NCBI GenBank assembly: GCA_036873135.1
Contig: JAPTYO010000003.1
Coordinates: 22,468,001 to 22,532,000 of the forward strand
DNA from: Clarkia xantiana subsp. parviflora
Taxonomy: Eukaryota > Streptophyta > Magnoliopsida > Myrtales > Onagraceae
DNA: 64,000 bases
Reading direction: 5' to 3'
The position numbers and the translations under genes were made by a program. This document shows positions 12,873 to 23,965 of this stretch, one piece after another; the stretch's first letter is position 1, and every line of letters begins with the position of its first letter. The notes beneath the pieces were generated by a model that did no database searches, was not told the origin of the DNA, and worked only from the letters and a program-made list of their open reading frames with translations.

Positions 12873-13708
12873 CCACAATGGTATTACGTAAATATTATGT
12901 AAATGTGGACCCTACATGTTTATTTAAGTAAAACAAAGAAAACTTTCTACAGTGGTTTTACGTACATAGCATTCCTTAAAGATGAGACTCACACGTAAAT
13001 TTATGTTTAATTTTTACATAAAACATTCCTTAAGAGCATCCACAATGGTTTTACCTAAATTGTATTCTTTAAAGTTGCCACGTAGACATTTATGTACACT
13101 TTAAGTAATACGTAAATTTAAGACACACGTAAAAAATATTTTCTCTGCAATCGTATTACTTAAACATATTCCTTAAATATATTTTATTATTAAATTATCC
13201 AACAACCACCAATAAGATATTAGCATTAATTATAAAATGAATTAATTTATAATAAAAAATTGTTTACGTAATACATAGTGCATTACTTAAATTTAAGGAA
13301 TGCTTTATGTAAAAACATAAATTTACGTGTGGGTCCCATCTTTAAGGAATGCTATGTAAAACCACTGTAGATAGTTTTTGTTACTTTACTTAAATAAACA
13401 TGTAGGACCCACGTTTACGTATTTTTTACGTAATACCACTGTGGATGCTCTAAATATAAGGAATGCACTATGTATTACGTAAACAATTTTTAATTATAAA
13501 TTAATTTATTTTATAGTTAATGTTAATATCTTATTGGTGGTTGAAAAATTTAATAAGAAAATATATTTAAGGAATATGTTTAAGTAATACGATTGCAGAG
13601 CAAATATTTTTTACGTCTGTCTTAACTTTACGTATTACTTAAAGTGTACATAATGTCTACGTGACAACTTTAAATAATACGATTTATGTAAACCATCGTG
13701 AATGCTCT
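12873..13708. mobile_element. Interlocked MITE complex (Tourist/PIF-Harbinger-like) in F-box copy A exon 3
   Basis: Four blocks lie in the order S1 (12873-13030), S2 (13034-13290), S1' (13291-13451), S2' (13452-13708), where primes mark inverted copies. S2 begins GAGCATCCACAATGG, and S1' and S2' end in variants of CCACTGTGGATGCTC. The flanks contain TTA/TAA, as expected for PIF-Harbinger MITEs. The coding sequence reads across from ctgcctat at 12872 to ttaaagctg at 13709, so the whole block is an insertion. No transposase is present. Confidence 0.75.
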
Positions 13709-13808
13709 TAAAGCTGAGAATACCATTTACTTTAAGTTAATGTGGTAACAAACTCATCAACTTAAGATGATGAACCACTTAAGCATTTCTTCATTCACCA
13801 AAGAGTTT

Positions 13809-14062
13809 TATCCACTTGTTTGAACAAGTCTCTGAGACTTACCGGACCTGCGAATTGCATTCCCTTGAATGAGAGTAGCCGTGTAGATCTACCTTCGCTG
13901 ACATATCTTTGTATCGAAAACTCTCACCCTAACCCGGAGACCCTGAAAGTTACTGTTAACACTACTAAAGCTGATCTTATTGCGATCAGAGTCATTGCAA
14001 CAAAGCTGCAAATTTTAATGGTGTTATGGCTGAAACTAGCTCTAGGGAGGCAACACATTTAA
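13809..14062 (+). pseudogene. F-box/LRR copy B: internal-deletion fragment
   Basis: The readable peptide (KSLRLTGPANCI, then SSRVDLPSLTYLCIENSH, NPETLKVTV, ADLIAIRV, ATKLQ) matches the central LRR part of copies C and D. The segment between the LCIE and PNPETL parts, about 40 residues in the other copies, is deleted. No F-box or C-terminal exon is attached. It lies directly behind the 3' end of copy A and ends near an A-rich run at 14070-14088. Confidence 0.75.
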
Positions 14063-14199
14063 GTACACTTAAAAAAAAAAAAAAAAAAAGTAGATTAGAG
14101 ATGTAAAATAATTTGAATAACAGTAACGATAGTGTAAAATTATTAATATTGTAAGATTTCTTAAAAAAAACTGCCGAGGGTTACAAAATTCTATTATAC

Positions 14200-15111
14200 C
14201 TGCAATGTAAAAGCATAATACTCGCTATATGACACTTCAGTACGTGTAGATGTCCTTTGTTCATCAGATGTCCAGCCGTATATGCCTTGAGGAAGTAAAA
14301 TTGGATATTGAAGGGGATCGTAATAGCCAGTTGTTATCGCTTATATTTAGTAGTTGGCCACTCTGTGTTTGAACAATAACATCACGACCACAATTACCAA
14401 TAACATCCTCTCCTCCAACTATAACTGCGACTACTTGGTGAGCAGTAGGGACAGCGTACTGATGCATATGGTGTGGTTATTCTCTTATCAGTAAGCGACA
14501 TCAGTGGATATCCGGCATGACAGATAATTGTCGAAACTGTTGTACGAAAAGATTTACATCATTGAGAATTGAAGTGATTCTCTGCAATACTGTGGTCTTC
14601 AGGGAGTTATTTTCAGCCTGTCGGTACTCTAGTTCATGCTCTGTATCAAATATATATGTTTGTAGATACCTAGGTCGTTCACCTTCAGATGGTAATAGAG
14701 AAACAATTTGGTGATAAATTGACCCTTGAGCTCGAATGTATATATCCCTCAACTGCCAGCGATTAAAATTTCTTCAACGTGCACGCCCATTGAAGTAAAT
14801 GAGAAAACATGATTATAAGCACGAATATTACGCTGAAAGTGTGATCCATCAGCAGTTAGATCTTAATATAGTTCTAACATGGCGGATGGGGGATTATGTA
14901 ATGGCAACACAATATGACCATGATGGCAACATATGCTGCTAGGCTCGTGAAAGAAAACTTTGGCATGACAGTTGTTACAAAATGTAGGCTCGCGAAGAAC
15001 ATACTTCAGAGAATCCACACCCTCACGAAAATTTCGAGCAATCCGAAAATATCCTCTTCTTCCTGATGTTGCAGGTAGTACTGGAAAAAAAAAAAGTAAG
15101 TTGAAATACAT
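14200..15111 (-). pseudogene. Helitron helicase-like N-terminal domain remnant
   Basis: Minus-strand reading gives pieces typical of the Helitron helicase-like domain in plant Helitron proteins. CNNCHAKVFFHEPSSICCHHG is a Cys/His cluster near 14985-14920. FQRNIRAYNHVFSFTSMGV, IRAQGSIYHQIVSLLP, RPRYLQTYIFDTEHELEYR and YAVPTAHQVVAVIVG follow. The frame is broken by an in-frame TAA after LELY near 14865, a shift after VMPDIH near 14500, and another near 14330. After that shift the next frame reads NGYYDPLQYPILLPQGIYGW up to a GT donor at 14199. Upstream pieces on the same strand may extend to about 15590. The Rep tyrosines and the PIF1-type helicase are absent, so this is an inactive fragment. 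Confidence 0.7.
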
Positions 15112-15812
15112 TCATTTGTACCGAATGTAAGAAAATAATTAAAATGGATGTATGTGTATGAAATTAGTTTGATTGGGTACCATAAAAGTTTTGCATGCTG
15201 CATCATCTACAATAGAGGTGCCAACAGAATGCGTCATAGAAGGATTAGCATGTGAGATATATTGTACTGTCGTTTTGCATATAAAACAACTAAAGCAAGC
15301 TCCAATTTAAAACATGAAAAATACTATTATAGTATAATGTGGTTGACATACTTAGAATTATTTGAACAATTGACATGGGCACAGAATTGGAAGGGACATG
15401 CGTTGTAGAAGGACTAGCACCAGAATTATCTTGTACCAGTACTGGCATGCATGCGATTCTTAGAAGAGCACATAATAGATAAAAAAAAATTAAATAGGTA
15501 ACATTTGTTTGTGGGACCATGAACAAGTAGACCCACCTGAATGTGGCAATACAAGTTGGTTTTTGAAAATCTACCCGCAGGATCATGAAGGGTTTTGTGT
15601 TAACTAAAGTTTACATAGCAGTTTGGTTAATTAATAAAAATTAAAAAGTATCTAGATTTTAATTAAAAATAATATCATCTTTAACAAAACCCTAAAACAA
15701 AACCTCTCCGCTGCCAGGTTATAGTTTGATAATCCCAAGTCCAGAGATATTATTAACACTATCTCATCTCCTTCAGGTTCCGTGGTCCTGAAGAAAATTG
15801 GAGACGGTAGCC
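15112..15812. other. Region between Helitron remnant and F-box copy C
   Basis: The left part may hold further decayed exons of the Helitron remnant on the minus strand. The right part (about 15600-15812) is AT-rich and should contain the promoter and leader of copy C. A CT-rich leader precedes the start context GCCATGGCA at 15810-15818. Nothing else could be assigned. Confidence 0.45.
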
Positions 15813-17963
15813 ATGGCAACTGATGAGTTGTCGAGCTTGGACAATGATATATTCTCGAAGATCCCCGATCACATCATCCACTGCATCTTGGCCTTCTTAC
15901 CAAGTATCAAGGACGTGGTCAGAGCCAGCTCTGTTTCCAAATCATGGCACCAAGCATGGCTTACCTTCCCGATCCCTGAATTCAACCTTGGGGACTTTCC
16001 TTACCGCTCAAGAAACGGCAAAGAGGCGCAGTTCATCAGGTTCGTTGACAACACTCTACAGAGGTTTGGAAGGCAGAGTGAGGAGGGAATGAAAAATTTC
16101 AACCTTTCGACCCTCAATAAGATGGCTCGTCACACTACTCGATGGATAGGTATGGCTTTGGACATTAAAGTTGAGCATTTGGCCATTCGTATCTCCAACG
16201 ATTGTATGCTTCCGTGCTTGATTCCTGATAGAATTTTATCTGCTCATTGGCTCAAGTCTCTTAAACTTGTTGGTTCTACAATTTGCATTCAGTCCTTGTC
16301 TGAGAGTAGCCGTGTTAATCTACCTTCGCTTACATCTCTTTGTATCAAACACTCTCACAATATTCAAGACCAGCAGCTGCAGAAACTTTTAAGTGGTTGC
16401 CTTGCTCTTGAAGAAATTGCCCTTTTGGAATGTAAATCACTGTCGAAAGTTGACATTTTTTACCACCCTAACCTCGAGACCCTGGATTTACTGTTAACGA
16501 GAATAGTAATGTTGATCATGTTGCTATTAGGGTTAGAGCACCAAAGCTGAAATATTTCAGCTACGTAAGTGGTGAGACCGGCTGGTGTGAGCCTGATGTT
16601 GTTGTTAATATTCACAATAGCCCCGAGCTGAAGAGCTTGAGAATCAGCAACGAGAACAAGACTGATGAGTGGTTCGATAAATTCATAGCCCAATTCCCAC
16701 TGCTTGAAAACTTGACAATTAACTACTGTCATGCATTGAGGAAGATCAGGATCTCAAACCCTCTTCTTGAGAAAATCAACATTAGTCGTTGTGACTGTCT
16801 GAACGATGTGCTAATCAGTAGCAAGAAGTTGACTTCTTTATCCTTATTTACTTGGTATTCATCAATTCCGAACCCTTTTATTCGGATGGAAATGGATAAT
16901 CCTCCAAATGATTCCATGGTAAATATCAATCATCCCTATCATGGTTGTTCTCATATGATGGAGGCTAGTTGGTACTGTAAGTTGAAAGAGTTTCTGACGC
17001 GCACCTTTACTTTTAAAAGCCTCAAAATTAATATGAGCTCAATATATTCTGAGGTAAGTAAGACATTTGATCTTGTTTATTCTGGTTATGTTTCGCTTTG
17101 CTCTTGTTGGTGCTTACAGTTCCTCTGTAACTGGTGTTATGTAAGGATGGAGACATGAATGACGAAGATGTGCATAAAAAATTGCCTCATGCAGCTTGTA
17201 ACATTGAGAAGTTGATTGTGCATTTTAGTACACTCTCAGTATGCCACATTCATATTTTGAACGGGTTGCTCTCAACTTGCCATCCAACCACTGTCGAGTT
17301 AACTGTTACTTCAGACAATTCTTTTGGCAAGGTACGTTTGGAATCATTTGTATAACATGACATTATATCATTGTTTCTTTTTTATTGTCCGATTATTATA
17401 GTTACGCCAGCCGCCATGTTGTTTCTTTCAAATGATGACATCTCTTACACATGTAAAGTAGAATACATAAACTTTTAGATTGTTTAGTGGGTTTTTCTCT
17501 ATCGAAGTCGAAGCTATCATTTGGGGCTTATATGTACTTAAGTTGTTTGATTCATGGTAGTCCATAAATAGAGGGTGGTTAAAGTTTGATGCGATGAGGT
17601 TCTTGCTTGCTGTTTTGCTTTGTCTTAGATCTTTCATTATTTCCTGGTTAGATCTATTGCGATTATAATTAAAATAGCTGTTTGGATTTCATTTGAAATA
17701 AAAGAATAGAAATTCAACAAGTGATATTCTCTTGATTATGTCTTTACGTACAGTTGGTTTGCGAGGAGTTTGGCAATAGAGAAAATAACCGTAAGTGCTG
17801 GTGCAAAGATGATTTCAAATGCTGGAAGCATCAGCTGAAGGAGGTGAAGATTGAGAAGATCAAGGGAATCAACTTGGCAGATGATCTGGACTGGGATACC
17901 TTGTTTAATGTGCTACCTACCCTTAAAAAGGGGAATGCCATTTACTTCAAGTTAATGTGGTAA
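15813..17963 (+). pseudogene. F-box/LRR copy C: three exons, single-base frameshift in exon 1
   Basis: The start is the ATG at 15813 (good context, GCCATGG). An F-box occupies about residues 15-50 (KIPDHIIHCILAFLP, then VSKSWHQAW). LRR-type repeats follow (LPSLTSLCI, LQKLLSGCLALEEIALLEC, LSKVDIFYHPNLETLD). Compared with copy A (which reads ttggaattttctgtta), one A is missing near 16485, so the frame ends at 16550. The +1 frame then carries the rest of the repeats (VRAPKLKYFSY, ELKSLRISNENKTDEWF). Exon boundaries are 15813-17053 (donor gtaagt), 17146-17331 (donor gtacgt) and 17754-17963 (stop taa). Exon 3 encodes the conserved CWCKDDFKCWKHQLKEVKIE tail, FBD-like in position. Apart from the one base the gene looks intact, so a sequencing error is possible. 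Confidence 0.85.
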
Positions 17964-18395
17964 CAAGCTCATCAACTAATATGATGAGATAAATAAAGGA
18001 TTCCCATCTACTGCTCTCTTTAAGGAGTCCCGTATTAAACTATTCTTTCATGAATACTTGATATAATTTTGAAGTAAAAAACGGTTGTTTTGTTTGTCTA
18101 GTGGAAGTGAACATCCCCTAATAATGCTATTACTTGACTATATATGTTTTTTTTGCTATGAACTGAAAGTAGTGTAAAGCATATCATATGCATGATGTTC
18201 ATATATCAATTATCATCAATTAGAAAGTGTTTGTTGTTCCCCCGCATCAATCTAAATAGGATGCTTGTGTAAATGTTGGGAAAATTGTTGTGTAAATGTG
18301 GTGTTTATAACAAGCTAATTAATTGTTGGCATTTGGCCAAAAAAAATTAATTGTTGGAAAAAAAAAAAGCTATATGATTAAATGTCGAGTGCTCG

Positions 18396-19723
18396 TAGGG
18401 CTGCACATATAACCGGTTCGGGCGAATCGAACCAGAACTAAACCGGAACCGAACCAATACGAACCGGTTCTTAAATGGTTCGGTTCTGATAAGGAATATA
18501 TGGAGCGGTTTTTGACTGGTTCAAAACAGGTTCTGAACCGGTTTTTTCAGAACCACTTTTGTTAAATAAAGCCTAAATTGTTAGATAGTAATATACCATT
18601 GCATCTTTTTTTTGGGGTAGAACAAAGGGCTATAAACGAACTGAGTATCTGGAAAACTCGACTCAGTTTACTATAACTCGACCGAGCCTTAATTTTTCAA
18701 GCTCGACTCGGTGACATACTTGACGTGTTCAAGTTCGGCTCGACTCGCCTCGATAAGGTTAAAAAATTCAATTAAATTATAAATGGTGCACCTTAGCTCG
18801 AGCTCGAACTCGACTCGATTAGGTTTTTGGCTCGAACTCGAGTTCGAATTCTTCTTGGACTCAATATATACATATATAATATTATTACGTAAAGCTCGAA
18901 AAATTCAAATTCGAACTTCGCAAAACAAAAGAGCTCAATTAGGCTTGCGAATCTCTCGAGTCAAGTACCAGTGAACTCGAACTCGACTCGGTATCAGAAA
19001 AATCTCTACTCGACTCGAAATTTAGCGAGTTGAATTTGAATATCGACCGAGCCGATCTCGAGCAACTCACGAGTAGCTTGACTTGTTTACACCCATAGGA
19101 TAGATCTTTCACTATTTGATTTTGGTTCATATTGTATATATAGGTGGTCATAGCATGTTTGTTTACTTATATTATGTTAGCCTAGATAATTCTATAATCA
19201 ATTGAGTTCAGTTTTGAACTCGAAACTTAACTTAGAAATAGTTCTATATTTTAACTGAGATGATAGATTAACTCACTTAAAATACAATTAGTTTGTATTT
19301 TTTCCAACCAGAGATTTGCTGCACTATTGAAGTTTGAGTTACGCCTCTTGACGTCGTTTAAAGTCTCGAGATTTATGTTTTAAATATTTTGATTTTTTAT
19401 ATTATTAGATTGTTTGTAATTTAGACTTTGATACTCTCTATTCTGAAGCGATCAATTGTCTTTATAGTTTGTATTTTTTAAATTTGTGGATTGTTTATGA
19501 ATTATCAATTTGGGTGTATTTTGAATTTTAGTACTTAAAAAATAAAATAAAAAGGTTCAAAACTGGTTCGAACCAGTTTAGAACCGGTTCTGCTATGGTT
19601 CGGTTCTAGGACTTAAAATCCGGTTCGGTTCTTACATGGTACAGGAAACCAACTGAACCTAAAATTCGGTTCTGGTTCGGTTCTGAATCGGTTCGGCCCA
19701 AAACCGAACCATGCCCAACCCTA
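18396..19723. mobile_element. Non-autonomous hAT (Ac/Ds-like ends), 1328 bp, with nested element
   Basis: The ends read TAGGGCTGCACATATAACCGG and, at the right, CCATGCCCAACCCTA, flanked by the 8-bp duplication agtgctcg / agtgcttg (18388-18395 and 19724-19731, one difference). Both end regions consist of repeated words like GGTTCGG, ACCGG and CGAACC in opposite orientation. A second repeat-rich element (CTCGACTCG words) with ends like ataaacga and gtttacaccca sits inside at about 18627-19097. No transposase frame is present. Confidence 0.85.
18627..19097. mobile_element. Nested CTCGACTCG-rich element inside the hAT
   Basis: The left end (ctataaacgaactgag) and right end (gacttgtttacacccata) form an imperfect inverted repeat. 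The interior is full of CTCGA/ACTCG words that reverse polarity between halves. The target duplication is not clear, so the limits are approximate. Confidence 0.5.
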
Positions 19724-19731
19724 AGTGCTTG

Positions 19732-20832
19732 TTAATTAATTAGTTGAACATTATATAGTATATATTGGTATTTATTTATGTGATGGAATTATGGAATGTT
19801 TATATATATGATAAAAATGAGTATTTTGTTTAAGAATGACTTGCACTTGGCTTTGTTTTAATTGGCTAATAAAATTGTTGTGTCAGCTTGATATAATAAC
19901 ATTTTATTTCCTCATAATCATAATTAGTATTAGTATAAATTATTTAAATTAGACTAGATTATTATTCAATAGTCACTGCATCCTCAATATATATGGTTAG
20001 ATAATATTGAAGTATATATATATTTTCAATTTTAAAAGATATGTTTGCTTAAACAAAGTTAGGGATTCAGATTAGATTATCTATTCCAGATCGTTATTCC
20101 AGATCGTGCATGATCGTTAAGATTTTAACATGTTCTTATATTTAATATCTCCTTTTAGGATTCACCAATCCCAATAGATTTTTAGAGAAAAAAGAACTAC
20201 AAAATTAATGTCAAAATTTTAACGATTGGGCATGATTTGAGGTAGAAAGAGTGAGATACGTGATCTAATCCCAAAAACCAACAATAATTTATTTTCATGT
20301 CTCTGCGAGACACATACAAGTTTTCATAATAATATATATTGTGAATATATGATGGAAAATTCGAATGAAAGTGATCTATTTTAGGAAACACCTAATTCGG
20401 AAAATAGAATTGAAATGGAACATGATTTATGATTACACTGATTCTTGCTACATCAATCTGTTTCTATCGGGCAATGCAAACGACCCTTCACTTCCCCTTC
20501 CCGATACTGATATATTAAATTTTATGATTTTTATCAAATATCAATAACTTTTTTTTTGCCAATATAACTTATTTATTTATTTTTTTGGCCAAAAATATAA
20601 TTTATTTATTTATAAGTAAAAAAAAAACAATGATAATTTAATGTTTTAGAATCTATTGGTCGTTAAGGTTAATTACCTTTTTTTTCCCCAAATAAGGTTA
20701 ATTACCTGCTAACCCAAGTATATATTTCCGATAGGAACATTTGTTAGTTTAATTTTTTTTTTCTGGTTCGCTAACCCGGTTGGGCGGTTCGCTAAACTAA
20801 GTTTTCTTTTTCTGAAGCCCAAATTTGATATA
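19732..20832. other. AT-rich intergenic region, no gene seen
   Basis: Short frames only, none with homology I recognise. Part of this stretch (about 19760-19995) is the downstream flank of F-box copy C and is matched by the duplicated segment at 32456-32760. Confidence 0.5.
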
Positions 20833-20840
20833 CATACAAT

Positions 20841-21301
20841 TAGGGCTGAGCAAGAAAACCCGAAAGCCCGAAAAACCCGTCCCGAGCCCGTCCCGAAAAG
20901 CCCGGTCTCGAATAAACCAGAGCCCGAGCGGACGGGACTTTTATTTTCAATTCGGGCTCGGGCTTTTGTGCCAAAATTCCGAAAAGCCCGAGCCCGTCCC
21001 GATTTTTTTTTTAATATTATATAATTATATATATCTCCATTATTTGGTTTCTACGCCTCCCTTTCTCGGTTTCTTCTTTTCCTCAGATTTGTATTCATCT
21101 CAAGCTCCTAAAATGACGATGCGTCTCCCTCTCCAAATTCCAGCACTCCATCTTCCTCCATGTTTGAATATTTTTTTTTTTTCCAGATTTTTTTGTTAAA
21201 ATTCGGGCTAGCCCGAGTCCCGGCTCGGGCGGGCCATTTTCCTCATTTTCGGGCTCGGACTCAGGTAAAAGCCCGCCCGTCCCGGCCCGAGCTCACCCCT
21301 A
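20841..21301. mobile_element. Non-autonomous hAT (Ac/Ds-like ends), 461 bp
   Basis: It starts TAGGGCTGAGCAAG and ends GAGCTCACCCCTA, flanked by a perfect 8-bp duplication catacaat at 20833-20840 and 21302-21309. Each side carries repeats of GCCCGA, CCCGAG and CGGGCT words in opposite orientation. Reading frames through it are products of the repeats, not genes. Confidence 0.9.
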
Positions 21302-21365
21302 CATACAATGTGGTTACCTATGTATGTTACGTTTTTCGTCATCTTTGACGAAAATGTATAGGAGT

Positions 21366-21551
21366 GATGTTACAAAATGTGAAAAATATTGTGAAATTTT
21401 CATAACAAATCCTTAAAATGTGAAATTTCTCGTGAAAATTGTTGTGAAAGTAAGAGAGAGAAAGTTGGTGTAGTGCAAATTCATAATATTGTTGTAGGGC
21501 TATTCCACTTTCTATGAAAATTTTACAATATTTTTCACATTTTGTAACATC
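21366..21551. mobile_element. Short MITE with ~40-bp inverted repeats
   Basis: The left end GATGTTACAAAATGTGAAAA is mirrored at the right by its complement ending GTAACATC; the repeats extend about 39 bp with few mismatches. No clear target duplication was found, so the superfamily is unassigned. Confidence 0.7.
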
Positions 21552-21859
21552 AATATGTACTTAAAATATGTGGCAAACCCTTAAGAAAATGATTGGAATA
21601 TCACTAATTCTCCAACTTCTAATATTCCTTTGTTTGGTAACTTATGACTATGATTCTCCCATTATTTCGTCATCTCAAAATGTGCAACAACTGAAATCAA
21701 ATTGCATCAACAACAACAAATTACAAAGAGTGAGGTAGGTTACATGAAGTATAAACATACATAATCACGCACGTGCCGTCACAATGCTACATCGCCCTAT
21801 CTGGTTCTGATCAAATTCAAATCTAGATACGAATTAATCAATGTAATGATTGATAGAAT

Positions 21860-22600
21860 GGTTAAGAACACAATAGGGGCTTGAATGTTTTCGCCAAAAG
21901 GGGTCTGAATTGAAAAAACGTATTATTAAGGGCCTGAATTTTGAGTTTTGTGTATAAGTGAGGTCTCCGTCTATTTTTTCTGTTAAAAGTGACGGAAAGT
22001 GGTCACACATGTTTGAAAATAATTTGAAAACCCGAAAATTCCCTTTGACCTGAGTGTGTCTCTCACATGTTTGACCTAAAAAGACGAAAATACCCTTTAA
22101 GCCACCACAACTCCGGCGACCACCACCACCCGGCTCCGGCGACCACCATCCATCTCCGGCGACCACCACCTCCTCCGGCGACCAAAAAAGCTCCAATTCG
22201 GGGCCACAAAGCTCCGATCTGGAGCTTTTTGGGTCGCCGGAACTGGGGTGGTGGTCGCCGGAGCTGGAGTGGTGGTCGCCGGAGCTGGAGTGGTGGTCGC
22301 CGGAGCTAGGGTGGTGGTCAGTGGCGGTGGTCGTGGCCGTGGTGGCCTTAGGGCATAATTAGTATGCAGGGGTATTTTAGACATTTCACATTTCATTAAT
22401 TAAACTGATAAATTGTAAAATAATTGCAAAAGGGTAATTTTGTCATTTCACGTATTTCTGTTACATTTAACAGCAAATTTGAACGGAAACTCGATTATAC
22501 ACAAAACTCAAAATTCAGGCCCTTAATAATACGTTTTTTCAATTCAGACCACTATTGGCAATATGGGCAAACATTCAGGCCCCTATTGTGTTCTTAACTC
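21860..22600. mobile_element. Mutator-like MITE 1 (741 bp) with GC-rich core
   Basis: Long inverted repeats (about 100 bp) start GGTTAAGAACACAATAGGGG. The flanking 10-bp duplication ttgatagaat is at 21850-21859 and 22601-22610, the size expected for Mutator-like elements. The core (about 22095-22350) is much more GC-rich than its surroundings and holds a minisatellite with a roughly 21-bp unit (GGAGCTGGAGTGGTGGTCGC). It has the same ends and core type as the element at 45280-46043. Confidence 0.85.
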
Positions 22601-22610
22601 TTGATAGAAT

Positions 22611-23492
22611 GGAGGAATGTGTAAAAGAACCTAACTAGTAGCCAGTAGGTACCAATGGGGTTAACCCATGCCATTTGAAAGTTGTACAAGCAATTAAAGG
22701 TATCCGACTTCACCCTCTCCATTTCACAGTCGATCAAGCATTTTTAAGGGTATTTCAGTCATGTCCTTAACAGCTTACCATGTTTTTTAAGCATTTGTAC
22801 ATATCTGTATAAGATTATGGAAAACGTAGTCTATCTAGCACATTGTCGGACCATTCAAACTTGGACTAAGACCAAGATAAAATTTGGTATAGCATACCGT
22901 CCTACCAATTAAATTTGGCGCTTACAAACTTACTGAAAAAATATTGGATTAGCAAAATGTTTGACCAGTGAAACAAGAGCTAGCAAACCCAAACTAGGTT
23001 TCATGGAAGCTAATAAATATATGTGAAATAAAATATTAACAAATAAGAAATATGAAAACCACATGTATAGATAGTTTAGTCATTAAAACGCTTATTTCAT
23101 TTCAAAGTTCAAAATCTCTCGTTGAGTCACCTTGTAGTGATTTGATTAAATACCTCACGTATCGTGTTAGAGTAGACGTGTCAGCTTCTACTTCTAGACT
23201 GGATGTAACTAAGTTGTCACTAATAGTTTATTTATTTATTTATTATTATTATACTTAAAAAGAATAAGAAATATGAAAGGACACCCTCTAGTTAAACTTT
23301 AAAACTCCAAAATAATTAATAATTATACTAATAATGAATCCCATTGTTCTGCGTGCGGATGTCGGCAAGAACATCTTCTCATTAGTCTACTGATCGGTGG
23401 CATACCATTTATAAAGATAACTCCGATTCGAGATCTCCGCTTCTACCGCTGCTTTACTCACGTAGTAAACCCTAGTCTGCATAGTATGTAAA
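22611..23492. other. Upstream region of F-box copy D
   Basis: No coding signal. It should contain the promoter and leader of copy D, but I could not assign a TATA box with confidence. Short ATT/TTA runs occur near 23227-23254. Confidence 0.5.
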
Positions 23493-23581
23493 ATGGAGGA
23501 GATAACGGAAGGCATGGCGACTAATCAGTTGTCGAGCTTGGACGACATATTGTCCAAGATTCCCGATCACATCATCCACTG

Positions 23582-23918
23582 TCTGAAATGTGGAAACCCT
23601 AACCCTAAAACATTGTTACAGAGAAACGAAGAGACGAGAGAATTTCAGAATAGCAACAGACAATTGCGGATCATTTGGGTGAGTTCCTTCACTTGGTCAC
23701 CCATCACCTTAAAACCACTAAAGGGAACCCTGAGCGAATCAAGGTTCTACCCCACACAATAAATGTCTTACAAAATAGTCCTCAAAGTGAAGGAACAATT
23801 ACAAATAAGGCCAATCCAGCCCAAACAAACAGAAAAGCCCAAACCGAGCTAATAAAGATAACACAAACACAATAAAGGCCTAAAACCAAACAGGAAGCCC
23901 ACACTTGCATATTCAACA
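23582..23918 (-). repeat. Copia 2 LTR (3' LTR)
   Basis: 337 bp, plus-strand ends TCTGAAATG and ATTCAACA. It is followed on the right by the purine tract complement ctccccttcaa. Confidence 0.93.
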
Positions 23919-23965
23919 CTCCCCTTCAAGAGGGGACTTCCTGAACAGCAACACTTAAGAAATCA

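Larger units (their letters stand above)
6840..13748 (+). pseudogene. F-box/LRR gene copy A: 5'-truncated, split by copia 1 and a MITE complex
   Basis: Similarity to the better-preserved copies C and D starts near 6840, so the F-box and first LRR part are missing. The LRR body (SLSKVDIFYHP, then RVRAPKLKSF) runs to 7332 with a frameshift near 7040-7050. Copia 1 interrupts it at 7333-11899 and the frame resumes at 11905. The recognisable exon ends are 12079 (donor gtaagt), exon 2 at 12174-12359, and exon 3 from 12706. Exon 3 carries the Cys/Trp-rich C-terminal segment CWCKDDFKCWKHQLKEVKIE. It is cut at about 12872 by a MITE complex and resumes at 13709 to the stop at 13746-13748. Such proteins normally act as SCF ubiquitin-ligase substrate receptors; this copy cannot make one. 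Confidence 0.85.

Noticed and set aside
20825..21199. 124-codon plus-strand frame
   Set aside because: It lies within the 461-bp hAT element, and its sequence comes from the GCCCGA word array.
22097..22396. Proline/threonine-rich frame that could look like a cell-wall protein
   Set aside because: It is produced by the minisatellite core of a Mutator-like MITE and lies between its inverted repeats.
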